64,000 nt of DNA. It comes from Holacanthus passer (Eukaryota > Chordata > Actinopteri > Pomacanthidae). This document shows positions 24,414-37,565 of this stretch, one piece after another. The position numbers were made by a program, and so were the translations under genes. Below the pieces are notes generated by a model. It was not told the DNA's origin. It saw only the letters and a list, made by a program, of their open reading frames with translations, and made no database searches. The first letter of the stretch is position 1. Each line of letters starts with the position of its first letter. The stretch is taken from contig JAFREQ010000030.1 of assembly GCA_025331565.1 (NCBI GenBank), positions 1,488,001 through 1,552,000 on the forward strand, written 5' to 3'.

Positions 24414-27400
24414 GTGTATTCACCACGTAGTGCAGACATATTGTCATCGTCATCACATCTTAAGTGCTCATCTTCCTGTCTGGGGTCACGTAGTCATCAT
24501 CCAGATGTAACAGTGAATGAATGAAATCTTGACCGCTATATATTTACTATTGATAAAATTCATGAATTCATGCTAATTGATTTATGAAATGACGGAAAAT
24601 AGTGACAAGTGTCCATCACAATTGTCACATTTTTAAATTGCTTGACCCAAACATATTGAGTTTACTGTCATAGAAGATTAAGGAAACAAGTAAATATTCA
24701 CGTGTGCGATGCTAAAACCAGCGAATTATTGGCATTTTTTCTTAAAGGTGACTTAAATGATAATCAGTAATGACATTTTTTCTATGGATCATAATAGTTT
24801 TAGCGCCACATTCATACCCTAACATCTTTTAATGATTTGTAATTCTGTGGCTGAGCAAAGCAAACTTACAGTATGTTAAAAACAGTGTGAAAGTGATGTC
24901 AGTGTCCTGCTGCAATGATCACACTCTTCTTCCTTAAACAAGCTGACCTTAAAGAACTGACACATTCACAGTGATCAAACGCTTCGAATCTCTCACTTCC
25001 GTTAACGTTGCACTTGGACCCACAACAAAGGCCACGGCTGATACATAAGTAACAGCTGACTCTTACTCACCACCGCAACTACAGGTGACCATCCATCAAA
25101 AAACCAGGACCCACCGGCGCCCGACGGCTGACGGTCGGCGTGGTGTGTCAGGGCGCTTGCACCCACTGGCTGATCATAAAAGAGAACTGCAGCCAAAAAG
25201 GTAGTACCTCAGTTGAGTGTTAGAGCCCCTCAGCAAAGTACTTAAGTCATAGTAAATGCCCTGCTGTGCCAATGGAAAATGTGTAAAAGATTTTGCCTTG
25301 TCAGACGCTTTGTAGAAAAGTAATTTCCTCTTGTTTCTATTGAGGCTGGAGATAAGCCAGGACTCCTGGTACACTGAGGAACAACTTACAGATTACACAC
25401 ACTTTCTGTTATAGGAGAGAACAAACAGACTCTCACAGCACACACACACATAAGCGTGCATGCTATAAGCTGTAGGAACTTTGTACAAGGCCTCAAGGAC
25501 ATGCTTATGCAAAATATGAACTCACGCCCACACGTACTATACACTGACCTACATAAACATACAGGTGCACATATACAGACGGCTCGTCAGCTGGCATCAG
25601 GACCAACATACACACATCATAAGGCAGCAGCACTTCACATTTTTTTTTAAATTTTCTTCCACCACAGAGACACTGAAAAGAGGTTTTTCTGTTTAAACCT
25701 GCACATTTTTAAAAATTCCACGATTCAATTATGTATTTACCTCTGCAGTATTTACTTTTGGCAAAAACTCGCCGTACATCATTAGTAAGATAACCCGCTG
25801 AGCAAAACTGACAAGTGCGGAAAAAGAAAGGAAGAGAGAGAATGAGAGACGAAGGAGGCGAATGACAAACATGATGAAATAAAAAAAAGTTTTTCGGAAT
25901 AACGCTGCGTGGGAGGAGATTTGGAGTGACCTAATTAAAATGTTGGAATCCTGAGAGGAATAAATTAAGAAAATGTCAGTTAGGCTGAGCCGGAGGAGGG
26001 GAGATTAAGAGGCGCAAGCTCGAATACTGTCTTATTTCTGCTCTTCTCTTTTATCGCTGCCGCATGGAACATTGGCCTTTCACAACAACACAGTGAGTTG
26101 GTGTTATCCCAATATTAACCATTTGAGTGCATGTGGAGCGTTCGCAGTGTGAGAAGAAGAGGAATGGTGCTGCAAGTTGAGAAAGTTTGAGCTTTAGGTG
26201 TCGTGTAAAAAGAAACTTGAATAGGTTTGTAACTAGTCTGATACTGCTGATGTTCCGACTTTGAAATGAAAATGGAAATCTGAGAACAAAGGAGAAAGGA
26301 AGGGTGACAGGAGGCTTCATCAAAATAGTCCCACCTTGCAGTTTAAGCTGCTTAAAGGCCCTTTCAAACACAAGGCGATTTGAGCTGCGCTTGCCGCTGG
26401 GTCCGCCGCACATCTGGCTCAGTGGAGGAAAGAGGAAAGTCAGTGGGGTTTTCGAGAGTTATAGAAGGACTGCAGCGTTTTGTTTGCCAGCAATGAACAT
26501 GCATCTGTTATCTGAGTGCTTGAGGGGGAAAACTTTGTAAACCATATGATTAACCTAAGGTAATGTTTATTATATCATATCAGACTGCACATACGTATTA
26601 CCTACCTGCAAGCTACCTGTTAAAACACACCTGATACTACAAGCACACATGCATGCTTCCTTGGTTAGAAGCGTGTTTCCAACATAGGTCTGTCCTGCTG
26701 AGGTTTCAATACAAGTAAACAAACGACAACTCAGGGAATTCAGACACACAATATCAGCTTTCTCCTCCATTTTGCTTTCCTGGCTGGCTGCCTTGTTTCC
26801 ATCGGCCATACAGTGCTCAACGTTCAAACTGGTTGAAGTTTGTTCAACCTAGCTGAACTTTGGGTTCACACGCTTTGCTCGGCACAGCAAAAAGCCATCA
26901 TGGTGCGGCACAAGCCATTGGAAGTAATGAGTTTCATAGCCCAGCGTTGTGTCTGAAAGGGCCTTAAGGTAGAAGCACTATGTGAGCCACCGATGTATTA
27001 GCATCATAGAGCTAGTATCCTCACTGACGTCCACCAGCCGTCCCAGATACATTCCCCCTGTGGGGAAGCTCCATATGGGGCCGACATGTTTCTGCTGTAC
27101 TGGGCAGGATGGGACCATACGGGCGCTGTCTGACTGCGTGTCTCACGTATTAGAGCAGATGATGGCAATGTGTCGATCAGCACAGAGAAGGAAAGAGAGG
27201 GGATGAATAATGGGAGGGGGGGGCTGAGCGGGAGGAATAAAGGACAGCTGGTACCAAGATTGGTGTTAGTTAAGGATGACTAAGTGACATGTTGACAAGA
27301 GACAGATAAGAGGACTCCGTGGAACAAAGATGAAAAAGGAAAGTATCAGTGAGCCTCTGATGCCAGTGTGCTTTAGTAAAGTACAAGATCTTTGATTCCA

Positions 27401-29322
27401 CTTCCCTTTGAAGTGATCCATGGAAATAACGCCATGTGACATGCATGAATTTCAGCATTGAATGAAAAAAAAAGGATCCAGCCTGGTGCAGCATCCCTTA
27501 TGTCAAGCCTTCACATTGACTCACAGCATTTTTCCGCGTGATTTGACAACATTACACCTTCACACTGTGCAATGAGCAGTCTCTTTACTTTCAATTGCAA
27601 TCATTTGAGAAAGTTGGATTTCATCAAAGTTTTAACAATGAAAAACTTCCACGCTGAAAAGGATGTTATATCTAATCTATTGGACAATAATCGCTTGCAA
27701 ATGAACAGCGGTTTCAGTTTACGTTTTGCAGGCGAGCTGAAATGAAAGCGAATTGCCCCCCAACGCTTGCGTTGCCACACTCCAGCACTCCCACACTGTG
27801 TAATCCAGCAGTGTAGTGTTTGTTCAGAGGGCATCCATTTCAGCGCCGCACTCCACAACAACAACAGCAGGTCATTTGTTTCAATCTAACAAGAGATGGT
27901 TGCAACGTCTGTTTTTCTCTCAATTCCTCCCAAAAGCTGGCGTTGGCCTGGGGAGGCTTTACATAATTTCTGTCATCATTCCTTATCCCGCCCTTAAATC
28001 TCCTGTGGCTCTCCTGCGCAGTGCCGTACAGCAGAGGGCCTGTGTTGGTGGTTAGTAGTGTAACAATGGCTGTGGGGCTACACTCCACTTAAGCTGTCAC
28101 GCCTGTAATGAACAGCAGATTTCAGTGTGAAGCAGCTCATCTATTGTGTGTGTGTGTGTGTGTGTCTGGAAGAGAGGAATAGAGAGGGGAACATGGCAAA
28201 CATGGTAGCTTACGGGAGAAGGACTGACTGACTGCTGTGGCTTCACTTGGTCTGTTTCCATCCACCTGTTGTGATGTGCTTTTTAAAGTTGCCCAATTAA
28301 AAGCAATCAGGGGTTGAAGGGTTCATCAGTCCACTTATATACTTATATCTCAACAACTATTGGATGGATTGCCACACAATTTTGTACTGTTGTGGTTCCT
28401 AGATGATGAATCCTAATGATCACCCCCTCACATTTCTTCCATCGCCACCATGAGGTTGACATTTGTGGTTTTGAGTGAAGTGTCTCTCCAACTATTGGAT
28501 TCTTTGTCGTGAAATCAGCATGTTGGCATTGTCATTGTGAGCTTGGTAGCATGCTGATGTTTGCATTTCATTTGCTGGAGAAGTTGCCATATTGAAAAAT
28601 TGTGATAGTAAAAAAGTGATAAGATTGGTAGACAGGAACAGATTTTTGAGAATCAGCTTGACGTTGCAGTGTCTGCTATTGCTTCTACTTGCACTTGTGG
28701 TAGACAAATAAATATTGTGCTGCCGCCTGGACAAAACAAAAAAAATCAGAAAAAGAATGATGTATTGATTCGAGTTTGTACATACTGTAACTTCCCTGCT
28801 TCCAGTCTAGTCCACATTCACCATCCTTTCACTATAGAAGCTGATAAAACCATCACTCTCATTAGAAAAAACCCCACAAATGCTCTCTTGGATGTAAAAC
28901 AGCGCTGAAATGTCATAATTCATCAGAGGTACTGGTACGCAATTAATTATGTAATCTTGTGATGTCCTCCTGAATATATCCAATTCAGCTGGAGTTGAAG
29001 GAAACATGCACTCGTCCACATTTGATTTTGCCAAAATTTCACTGTAATGAAAACATAACTAGTGAGGCTCAACAGGGTGCTGCTGTCTGCCAGAGCTCAG
29101 AAGGCTTTTCTGTCTCTCTCCAGTTCCCCTCACTGTTCTCACTGCTTTTTTTTTTTCAATCATTTTTGCGCAATTCCCTGCATCCTTTTCTCCTCTGCTG
29201 TATGTCTGTGTCTCATTTGTCTATTTTTCCTCTTTCTGTTTCCCTCTTCTTTTTTTGCTTCCACTTTCACGCAGGAGCTCTGTCGCCTCAGCACTTCTCC
29301 CACTGTGTGTGTCTGCTGCGCC

Positions 29323-29368
<46 letters not shown>

Positions 29369-32300
29369 CTTTTCCTAGTGACATTTCCGTGCCAGGTGTG
29401 ACAAATGGCAGGCAGAGAGGAAACATTTATTCCCTGTGGTGAGCTTAATTAGCCTATCAGCTAAGCCTTGGCACCAGCTTGTTTTGAAAACCCCACACAC
29501 ACACACACACACACTCGCATGCACACACATTTATCCTCAAGTAAGAATGCACCAACAAGTGCACACTCAGGCATACACACACACAACAGACAAATCACTT
29601 CAGTACATGAACCGCATAGATAATTGGACAGTACAATTAAATGATGTCTAAATCACAGCTCCAATCCTTATTTTTCTTCACTGGCTTCACATCCAGAGGG
29701 ACTCAGCTGTAGCCAACCTCATCTTTTCTCTATTAAAAGGTTAAATCATTTACAAATTACCGCTCTCTCCCAGCAGTTAGCATATGGTGGGTGTGTAGAG
29801 GCCATACGAGGCCAGCAGGCAAGACTGGAGAGACAGTGAAGAGATCGCATGCGTGTCTCTTCTCTGTTTGTGATTTTTTTTTTTTCTTTGTGTATCACAT
29901 GCAGTGCAGTTTTCCATCACATACTCGTGTGTGTGCATGTGTAGAGACATCTGTCCACCTCTGTGTTGGTCCATTGTCATGCCCAGCTCAACATCTGCAG
30001 CCGAGGGATGGAAGTTGGGTGTTGATGGAAGAGAAGAAGTAATCCTGGTGTCCAGTAACCCTGCAGCCGTGCAAGGGAACTGTAACACAATGCTGCTAAT
30101 TGCACACACACACACACACACGCACACAGGAAAACAAACATCACGCACATGCATAAATGTGCTTTCAACTGAATGAGTGGTGTCTGAGGGCCTGTCTTTG
30201 TCTCTTCTCTCCTCAATCTGTGGACAAATTACAGACATTATTGGCTGCAAAAGAGACTCCCTGTCTACCTCAGTGTTTTTCTCTTTCACACAGAGCCGGG
30301 GCCCTGGCATGTCCCTGCGCACCCCCGCTGCGGAGAAGGAAATGAAAGCCAAAAATGTTGCTGATGTGTCTCCCTGCTAAGCACTGGGTTTCTGGGCTTT
30401 GATGCCAGCCAGGTGGTGGAGGGGATATTAAGGTGCCCTTTAAGGGTAGAAATGGGGGAGGTGAACGTTGTAATTTGAACGGATTGTGCTGTTGTTTTGG
30501 GTGTGGCCTGGTCCGGCAGCCCTGCTGGCAACAAATGGCTTTTGATGTCGGGGTTTAAAGGTTTGGTGGGATTTCGGAGAGACTCCATGCTGTTCTGAGG
30601 TGGGATTAGTGTTGGAAAGTCAACAGTGAGGAGAGAGGCACGGCGCTTGTTGTTCTCGGGCACCTCAGCAGTTCGGCTGATTAGCTGGACTGTAATTGCT
30701 GGAGAATTGGATGCTATGTTTGCTTGTGAAAGGTTGTGTTACATTCACAAAAGTATAGTGAAGTAGGAGCTCAGTTTAGGTAAATATAAAAACAGGTTAT
30801 TTTTTGTTGATGACAAGGAAAATTAGGTGCTCTGGTGAAAAGGTGGAATGCCAATATTTTGTGAGTGTTTGTAGCTGTGCTTCTTATCTAGACAAGACAT
30901 TTTCCATCAAGTAAAGTTTACATGTGATCCACTGGTTAATGGAGACAGTCCACTTTGTCCAGTCAGGGTTTGGCATTTGTGAAAAGCCACATGTTGCCTT
31001 TGCTGCCAGGAGATTAAGAGTCATGATAGAGTGAGAGGGGAGAAAGGAAAAAGCAGCTCTGATGCAACTTTGTTCCTAAAATAGTGAGTAATTCATTCAG
31101 TCATTCACCACTGATTTCACCCATGTTTTTCAAGTAATGCCGACAAACTTGTAATTTTTCCCACACTAGCAGCAAGGCTCTAAGTATGACAGTGTTGGTT
31201 ATTCAGTTAGCCATCCATTACTTCTGTCTAGACTGAAATATTACACATTCATTCATGCTGCCCAGAGGATGAATCATGATGACTTTGTTGTGATTTTTTT
31301 TCAATTCCTTGGTTTGTGGCAAACTACCTGCAAAATGAATTCCCATCAGCCTCAGCTGTACAATGTGTTCAATGTTAATTAGCATGCTAAACTAAGATAT
31401 TGAATAAACAACATACCTGCTAAGCATCAGCATGATAGTCATTGTGAGCATGTTAGTGTGCTGACTTTAGCGTTAATTGCTGCTGTATATATAGCCTCAC
31501 AGCAGCGTATCTGAAATCTTTACTAACCTCATAGTGACTTCAATATCAATTTGGCACAGGTACCAACTGTGTTTGAATAAAAACTTTACAGATTTTGAGC
31601 AGTTCATCCCTTTGTATCTCTGTCACCAATATCCAGCTGGTTTTCATGCACTCACTGGCATTATTTCCATTAAATTTAAAGAAAAGCATTAAATCTAGGA
31701 GCCAGTCAAATCAACAACATCCTTAGTGGCCTCTCTTTCAGACAAAAAACATAAAGATTGCAGTGATTGAGAATTGAAGCCATTTCAATGATGTCGAAAT
31801 CATCGGCAAATAATTCAAACTGCACAGGTCAAATCCACTGACCAGAGCAGTGTTATAAAAAGAAACTGTGGGTAACTGGTGCCAAAATTAATGCCGGGGT
31901 CAAGCAGGGAAATCTCCGGCTGTGTCATTCCAAACAGGATTAGAATGAATCAATAGTTCTCTTTATAAACACACTTACTGTAGTTATTGCAATAGAGGAA
32001 CTCATTCTGTCAGAGGGAGACTAAAGACTTGTTTTCACTCCATCTAACATTTTCACCCTCTAAATGTTATCATCGATTCTTCGAATTCGAGGTCCTTAAA
32101 ACTACAAAAACAGCTTAAAGTCTGAGATCTGCTCCCTGCCTCAGGATCCACTGTGGTGGACAGTGGAGTCCTCAATCATTTAGATGTTTTAATGATCCGG
32201 GTGTCAGACCAGAAGATCGTATCAGGCGTCTCTCCACTTGTTATTGCCAGCTTAGGTGCTTAACTCCTCACCTCCACTTTCTCCTCCCCCCCTGTTTTCC

Positions 32301-35300
32301 TCTGATCTTTATCTCTCATTCCATCAGACAGATACCTAGTAGACTTTTCTGACTTTAGAAAGTTATCAGCTACATTCCTCTGAATCCAGACATTGTTATA
32401 GGAGTTTTTTTTCCCACTGGTGGTAGCCAAGCATAACTGGCAGTATGTCACAGTGAATAACCCCACGAGAATATCACAGCTGTTTGGAGAAAAACCATTA
32501 GTTGCTTGCACTTGTTGTTTAAATGCAAATCTGACCACATGATATGACTTTCAAATGAATTGATTATAATCATTTGGAAAATGATATTCAAGACGAATGT
32601 TTAACGACTCGGCATGCAAAATGCATTAAGCAAATGTAAATGCAACAACTGGACCATTCACACGTTTGAAAAAGTAATTTTTAGTGTATTTCTGCTTCAG
32701 TAAACATTTGTGCTGCACCCTGACAGATTTTCACCCCCAATTCTCTCGGCGGATATCCAACCAACAACTGTCTCCACAGGCTGCTGCTGATTCCTGCAAC
32801 ACAGCCTCAACCGTTTTTTGTCTGACAGCCAAGAAGTGATTATAAAACTGTGACCAGATTCAAAATATCCCCTCTGGAAATAATTGGAGTCCTAGAGGGG
32901 TCCTCAGTTACACTGTAATGCATGATGCATTGATGCATACATGACACCTCTGTATATGACTTGTCCTGGTCCTGGTGTCTTTATCATTCCTGGGTTAGTC
33001 TGAAGAGGTTAACACAGTATCACCCTTATTTAAAGGATGGATGGACAGATTAAACTCTATACACTATACAGTCCCATTTAGCTAAATGCCTGGTTTACTG
33101 TCATCTCTCTGTCTGTTCTGTTCTGTCTGTTCTGTTCCTACTACAGACACAGAGTTACTTTCTTAGTAATGAGTAGTGTAAGGTATTACACTTTGAAATC
33201 CAGTAATTACATTACAGTTACTAATCCCAGTAATGCTGTTACTTTGACATTTTGACATCGATTTGTAGGCTGAGTTAATATCATTAGTTCTCTGTGTGTC
33301 CAGTGGACCAACCACAGGTTTGCATACATTCAAGAATCACCTAGTTGTGGAGAGTGTGTGTGAACTGCACAGCCGTGGTTGTGACTTCTGGAGAGTCGGG
33401 TGCAGTCATCGAGGCTAAGCTGTCTGCTAGATGGTGGGTAAGTGCCTCCAAATTGTAGGACTGCTTGTTAAATCACAATGTCTCATTTTCTTTTTTTACA
33501 CTTGTTAAATACAAAAGACGTCTGGGTGTGGAGGATTTGGGGTTGTTTAAAGGCACCTTTGACGGAGATGGACTGAGTAACAAGTAATGTAACACATTAC
33601 TTACTGCTGCGGATTAATTAGTTGAATGAGTAATGTGTAATGAGCAATTAATTACACTTTCACAGTTGTAAGACATGTGGCCAGAAAAGGTAGAAACACA
33701 GAACAGACCTCAGTTACACCGTTGCATTGAGGAGGGCTCACCTCTTATCTTATGGCCCCAAAGTTATTTTGAGTACATCTATACCTAGATCCTCTGCCTG
33801 ACGCCTCCTCCCCACATTTATGACGACCTCAGTATAAGTTTGCCTCAATCTAAGTGCTTGTTGAATTGTGGAGCTACGTCTGAAACCCCCTCCACCAACA
33901 CCATCCTAACGTCTAAAATTCAGGGGGCTGCCGACGGCAATTTTTGTCACTTTCCGAAACTGAGAATCTGAAAATCATGTTGTCTGTGGTTTGTCAATTT
34001 GTGAATCTGAACTCCCCTCTCGACTTCTTTTTTCCATTCTTGCTTAACCACTTCCATCACTTTTTGTATGTACAACTGAAAGCAACACCGTGAATACCTT
34101 GAAGGAGCGACTGTCCAAAATTGTGTGACATTATCCCCATTTGTATGATTATCACATCTCGCCTCTCCTCCTGAAGGCAGGCTTTTTGAGTCCCATTCAG
34201 ACCAACTTTAAAAACCTTTGCTTTTAGATGTAGACGAGTGAATTTTTGTACAGACTAGTTCTTTTAAGACTTGACTTAAGACCCACAGGCCTTGAGGTTC
34301 AGCTCACAAAGAAAATGTACAAAGTTAGGTATTTTTTAATTACTTTGTGTCCTTCATAGTTTTTCTAGAAACTGAATCCACAATATCTATGATTCACATC
34401 TGCAGCAGGACGAATACATCCCTCAGTTTCCTCAGCACTACAACTAAGGCCTGTATGTATAGTGACTCTAACTCTTTCTAGTCTGCAGAAAGTTGACAGA
34501 CATAAAGCCTCGGGTGATTAATATTGTGCCTCTTCCCCATCTTTCCATTTTGTTTTTCAGCCCGCCATCAGTCTATCAGTGCACAGAAATTAATTTCCTC
34601 TGCAGGTGTAAACAGAGCAGATAGGGTCGTAACCTCGGTGCACAGTACGTGTGTTCTTTGTATTGTTAGAGTTGACACGGGTCAATGAAAATTTATGTCA
34701 TTTGCAAAACTATGTTCCCAGAAAAATGCCTCTTGTTATTGTCTGGGACTGATGCATTCAGTTGTTCTTTTCCGCAGCTGAATCCGTCTTGACACTGCAT
34801 ACAGATGAGAGAGAGAGAGAGCTGACGTGTGACAGGGCACGAGTCTCGTCTGAACCCATGCTGAGATACCTATATGTTGTGTGCATCTGTGCAATCAGGA
34901 AACCATAGCATCGTTGCCAAATTTAATTACCAGGTACATTACATTCCCATGACAGCAGAGATGTAACAGGACATACATCAAAACAAATTAAAGCTGTCCC
35001 CGGTCTGTTTTCACCTCGGATGACGAGGGAATGTTTTTCTCCTGTTTGATTGTCAGTAAGAAAAATATCTCAGAAACTTTAACTTTGACAGTTCATTCTT
35101 GACCTTGGACAAACAATCCCCACTTTCTGGCTTGGTCCTGAGCTCATGACCATATTGCACAGTAGTGCTTTTAAATACTGCCAGTAAAGTGCTAGTAAAA
35201 GATCATTGATTAAATTTTTACGAATTGAGTGTGCGGTTTCTACAACACTCTCTGCCGTTTGTTTTTTCTGCTAACGTGCGGATGTGAAGCATGTGTAAAT

Positions 35301-37341
35301 TTTACCATGCTATGGTTTTAGTGTGTAAGCATTCTAATAAAATATGTGCTCATTAGCACTAAACATAAAGAATGGTTGAGGCTGATGGAGCTGTTTAAAT
35401 GGCTGAAAGGAATTTGGTCGTAAACCAGAGGGCTGGACACATTGAATTTTTACATGATGACGCGAGATGAAAAGCTACAGGAATGACCAAAGTTATTAAA
35501 ATTAAACCTAAGGGGAACGTCAATGTTGCACAAAATTTCATTGCAATAGTGATAGATCTATAGTTGTTGAGACATTTTACTCAAAAACACACGCTGGGGC
35601 TTGATGAAAAGTCAGAGGATTACGAAAGTTGGTGGAGATCATCCTCTGGGGATCATGACTGTATGCACAAGATTACTTGGCAATCCATCAAAAGACTGTT
35701 GAGACATTTGAGTCTGGTATGGAATGAGGGCCGAAATTGTCGTCCATAAAGTCGGGCCACGAGCACGGATAGATACAGTATGTTTGGATAACATCTGTGA
35801 TTAAAATACCCAACAGTGCTAAAGCTTTGTGTGGCCTTTGCAGATAGATGAACCCTCTCTGGCTGCTCTCTTTGTTTAGTCATCTTTCACCTTAATCACT
35901 GAGTTGAAAGTACTCAGGCAATAGAAAAAATAGTTATGTAAAATAGTTTGTGTTTTTAGTCGAGTTTGTCATAGGGGAATCATTTTTTCACTTCTTCATA
36001 TTATTTATGTTACACAATAATGCACCTCTGAAGGCTCGTCCTGCAGACAGAATTTGTGGCCACACTGTGGAAGTGAAACCAAAGCTCTCACCACTGTGAT
36101 GTATTTGCACATCATTAGCACACTGTATTCAAACACAGGCACATAAGTGAAACACAGACACATCCCTTTCTTTTTTTACTCATCCTATACAAGAATATGG
36201 GATACAAGAACAAAGTGAATGAATGAACCTTCTGGTACCAAATTTAGATACCTAAGGAGTTAATCTCATCGACATTAGTGAGCCAATAAGCATGCAGCTT
36301 GTACCAAGATCTAATAATGCTGGTGATTGGCTGTTTAACATCCTAGAGGTATACAGAAAAAAATACATTTTGCCTGTTCAGTCCATTCACCACACCGTCC
36401 ACCAGGATTCTCTTCTCCACCACCTGGATGGATAACCTGTAGTCGAGGCAGAGAGCGTTTCTGACGGCAAACATGGTGTTGCTTACAGATCGACAGGTAA
36501 GAGGAGAGAATTTCATCTGACACGGTGGATGGTTGTCAGACTGGGACTAGCTGCTGTTTAGCACAGAGAAAGTAGCAGGTTTCACTGCCAATGTTTTTCC
36601 CAGTACCACGAACGTCACCCAAGCAGTCATTCCCTTCGTCTTTTCCTTCTTTGGATTAGGTAGACTAGATACTACAAGGACGTATTCCTGCCTGTTATTT
36701 ATATTTTTTATGTAGTCCAGAACTGTACAGATATTCCATATGTTTCTTCATTATAGTTATTTGAGTAAAGTGCCAGAGAAAAACAGTAATTGATTTTCTT
36801 TTGTTAAAATGGATTTTATAAAATTGGCTTTGAAAAAAGTCCAGGAGTCAAGGTGTCGCTGCCGGTATGGAACATTTTTGAAGGAGCCCTAATCCCAAGC
36901 TTGTCATTCTGTGTTTCGCCTTGACATGAAGGAGCTGACCCGCTCTGATCTCTCTGCGTGGGGGTCACACCGGGGTCATGCCGTGTCACCGCTATGTCAC
37001 ACAGATGCCTGGAATCTCAGCTATGTTCCCTGACACACTCCCTACAGACCTTACATCATGCATTCACATGTCGTTCCCACCAGCCCATTCATGCAGAAGA
37101 AAGAAAGAAAGGGGATGGGGGGCCTTTCCCGTCAGGGGTCTCTTACCCGATCTCTCACTCTCTTGTTCTGCTCCTCTAAACTACTTTTCAAGTTTTTCTC
37201 CCAGGCTTTATCTTACACTGTCACCTCCACCCTCCTCCACTTGTAATCTCTCATAGCAGCCTTTTTTTTCTCTGTTATTCTTAACCCCTGGTCTATTTGG
37301 GGCTCCTGTAATATGTTTGTGTGAAGGGCTGCTCGTCTGTG

Positions 37342-37386
<45 letters not shown>

Positions 37387-37534
37387 CACACCTCGTTTGC
37401 ACCCCTATAGATCAGCTGTAGGATCCCACTATGCTGTCTGACCACGTGGTCTCAATGCACAGAAGGGACCCTCTGTTGCGGTGCCATTGAGCAGGGGCCC
37501 ATGATGTCACAGGGAAATCACCTTCATCTCGCCA

Positions 37535-37565
<31 letters not shown>

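Larger units (their letters stand above)
20051..26352 (+). other. xylt1 intron 1, third part
   Basis: No convincing exon. Repeats include TG at 21479, 22853 and 24376, TC at 22209-22248, CA at 23009, and a T10G11 junction near 23790-23811. Around 20555-20770 and 24098-24160 the text resembles dispersed fish repeats ('ggaacgaactcggctcaa', 'gggctccagactaactttt'). A CpG-richer patch lies at 23390-23740. The open frame at 20768-21100 has no motif I recognise. Confidence 0.45.
26968..33145 (+). other. xylt1 intron 1, fourth part
   Basis: No convincing exon or RNA gene. It includes TG microsatellites at 28144 and 29325, CA tracts near 29494 and 30101, and two copies of dispersed family B (28343 and 31259). 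The frame around 30294-30380 follows a possible acceptor but has no donor and ends in a stop, so it is not accepted as an exon. Confidence 0.45.

Noticed and set aside
29368..29397. Strong acceptor 'ttcttttcctag' followed by a CAG/GT donor 17 bases later
   Set aside because: The enclosed 17 bases would break the reading frame, and there is no homology.
29777..30352. 191-codon minus-strand open frame
   Set aside because: It crosses CA/TG repeats (runs of Cys-Val and His-Thr), has no motif and no splice or promoter context.
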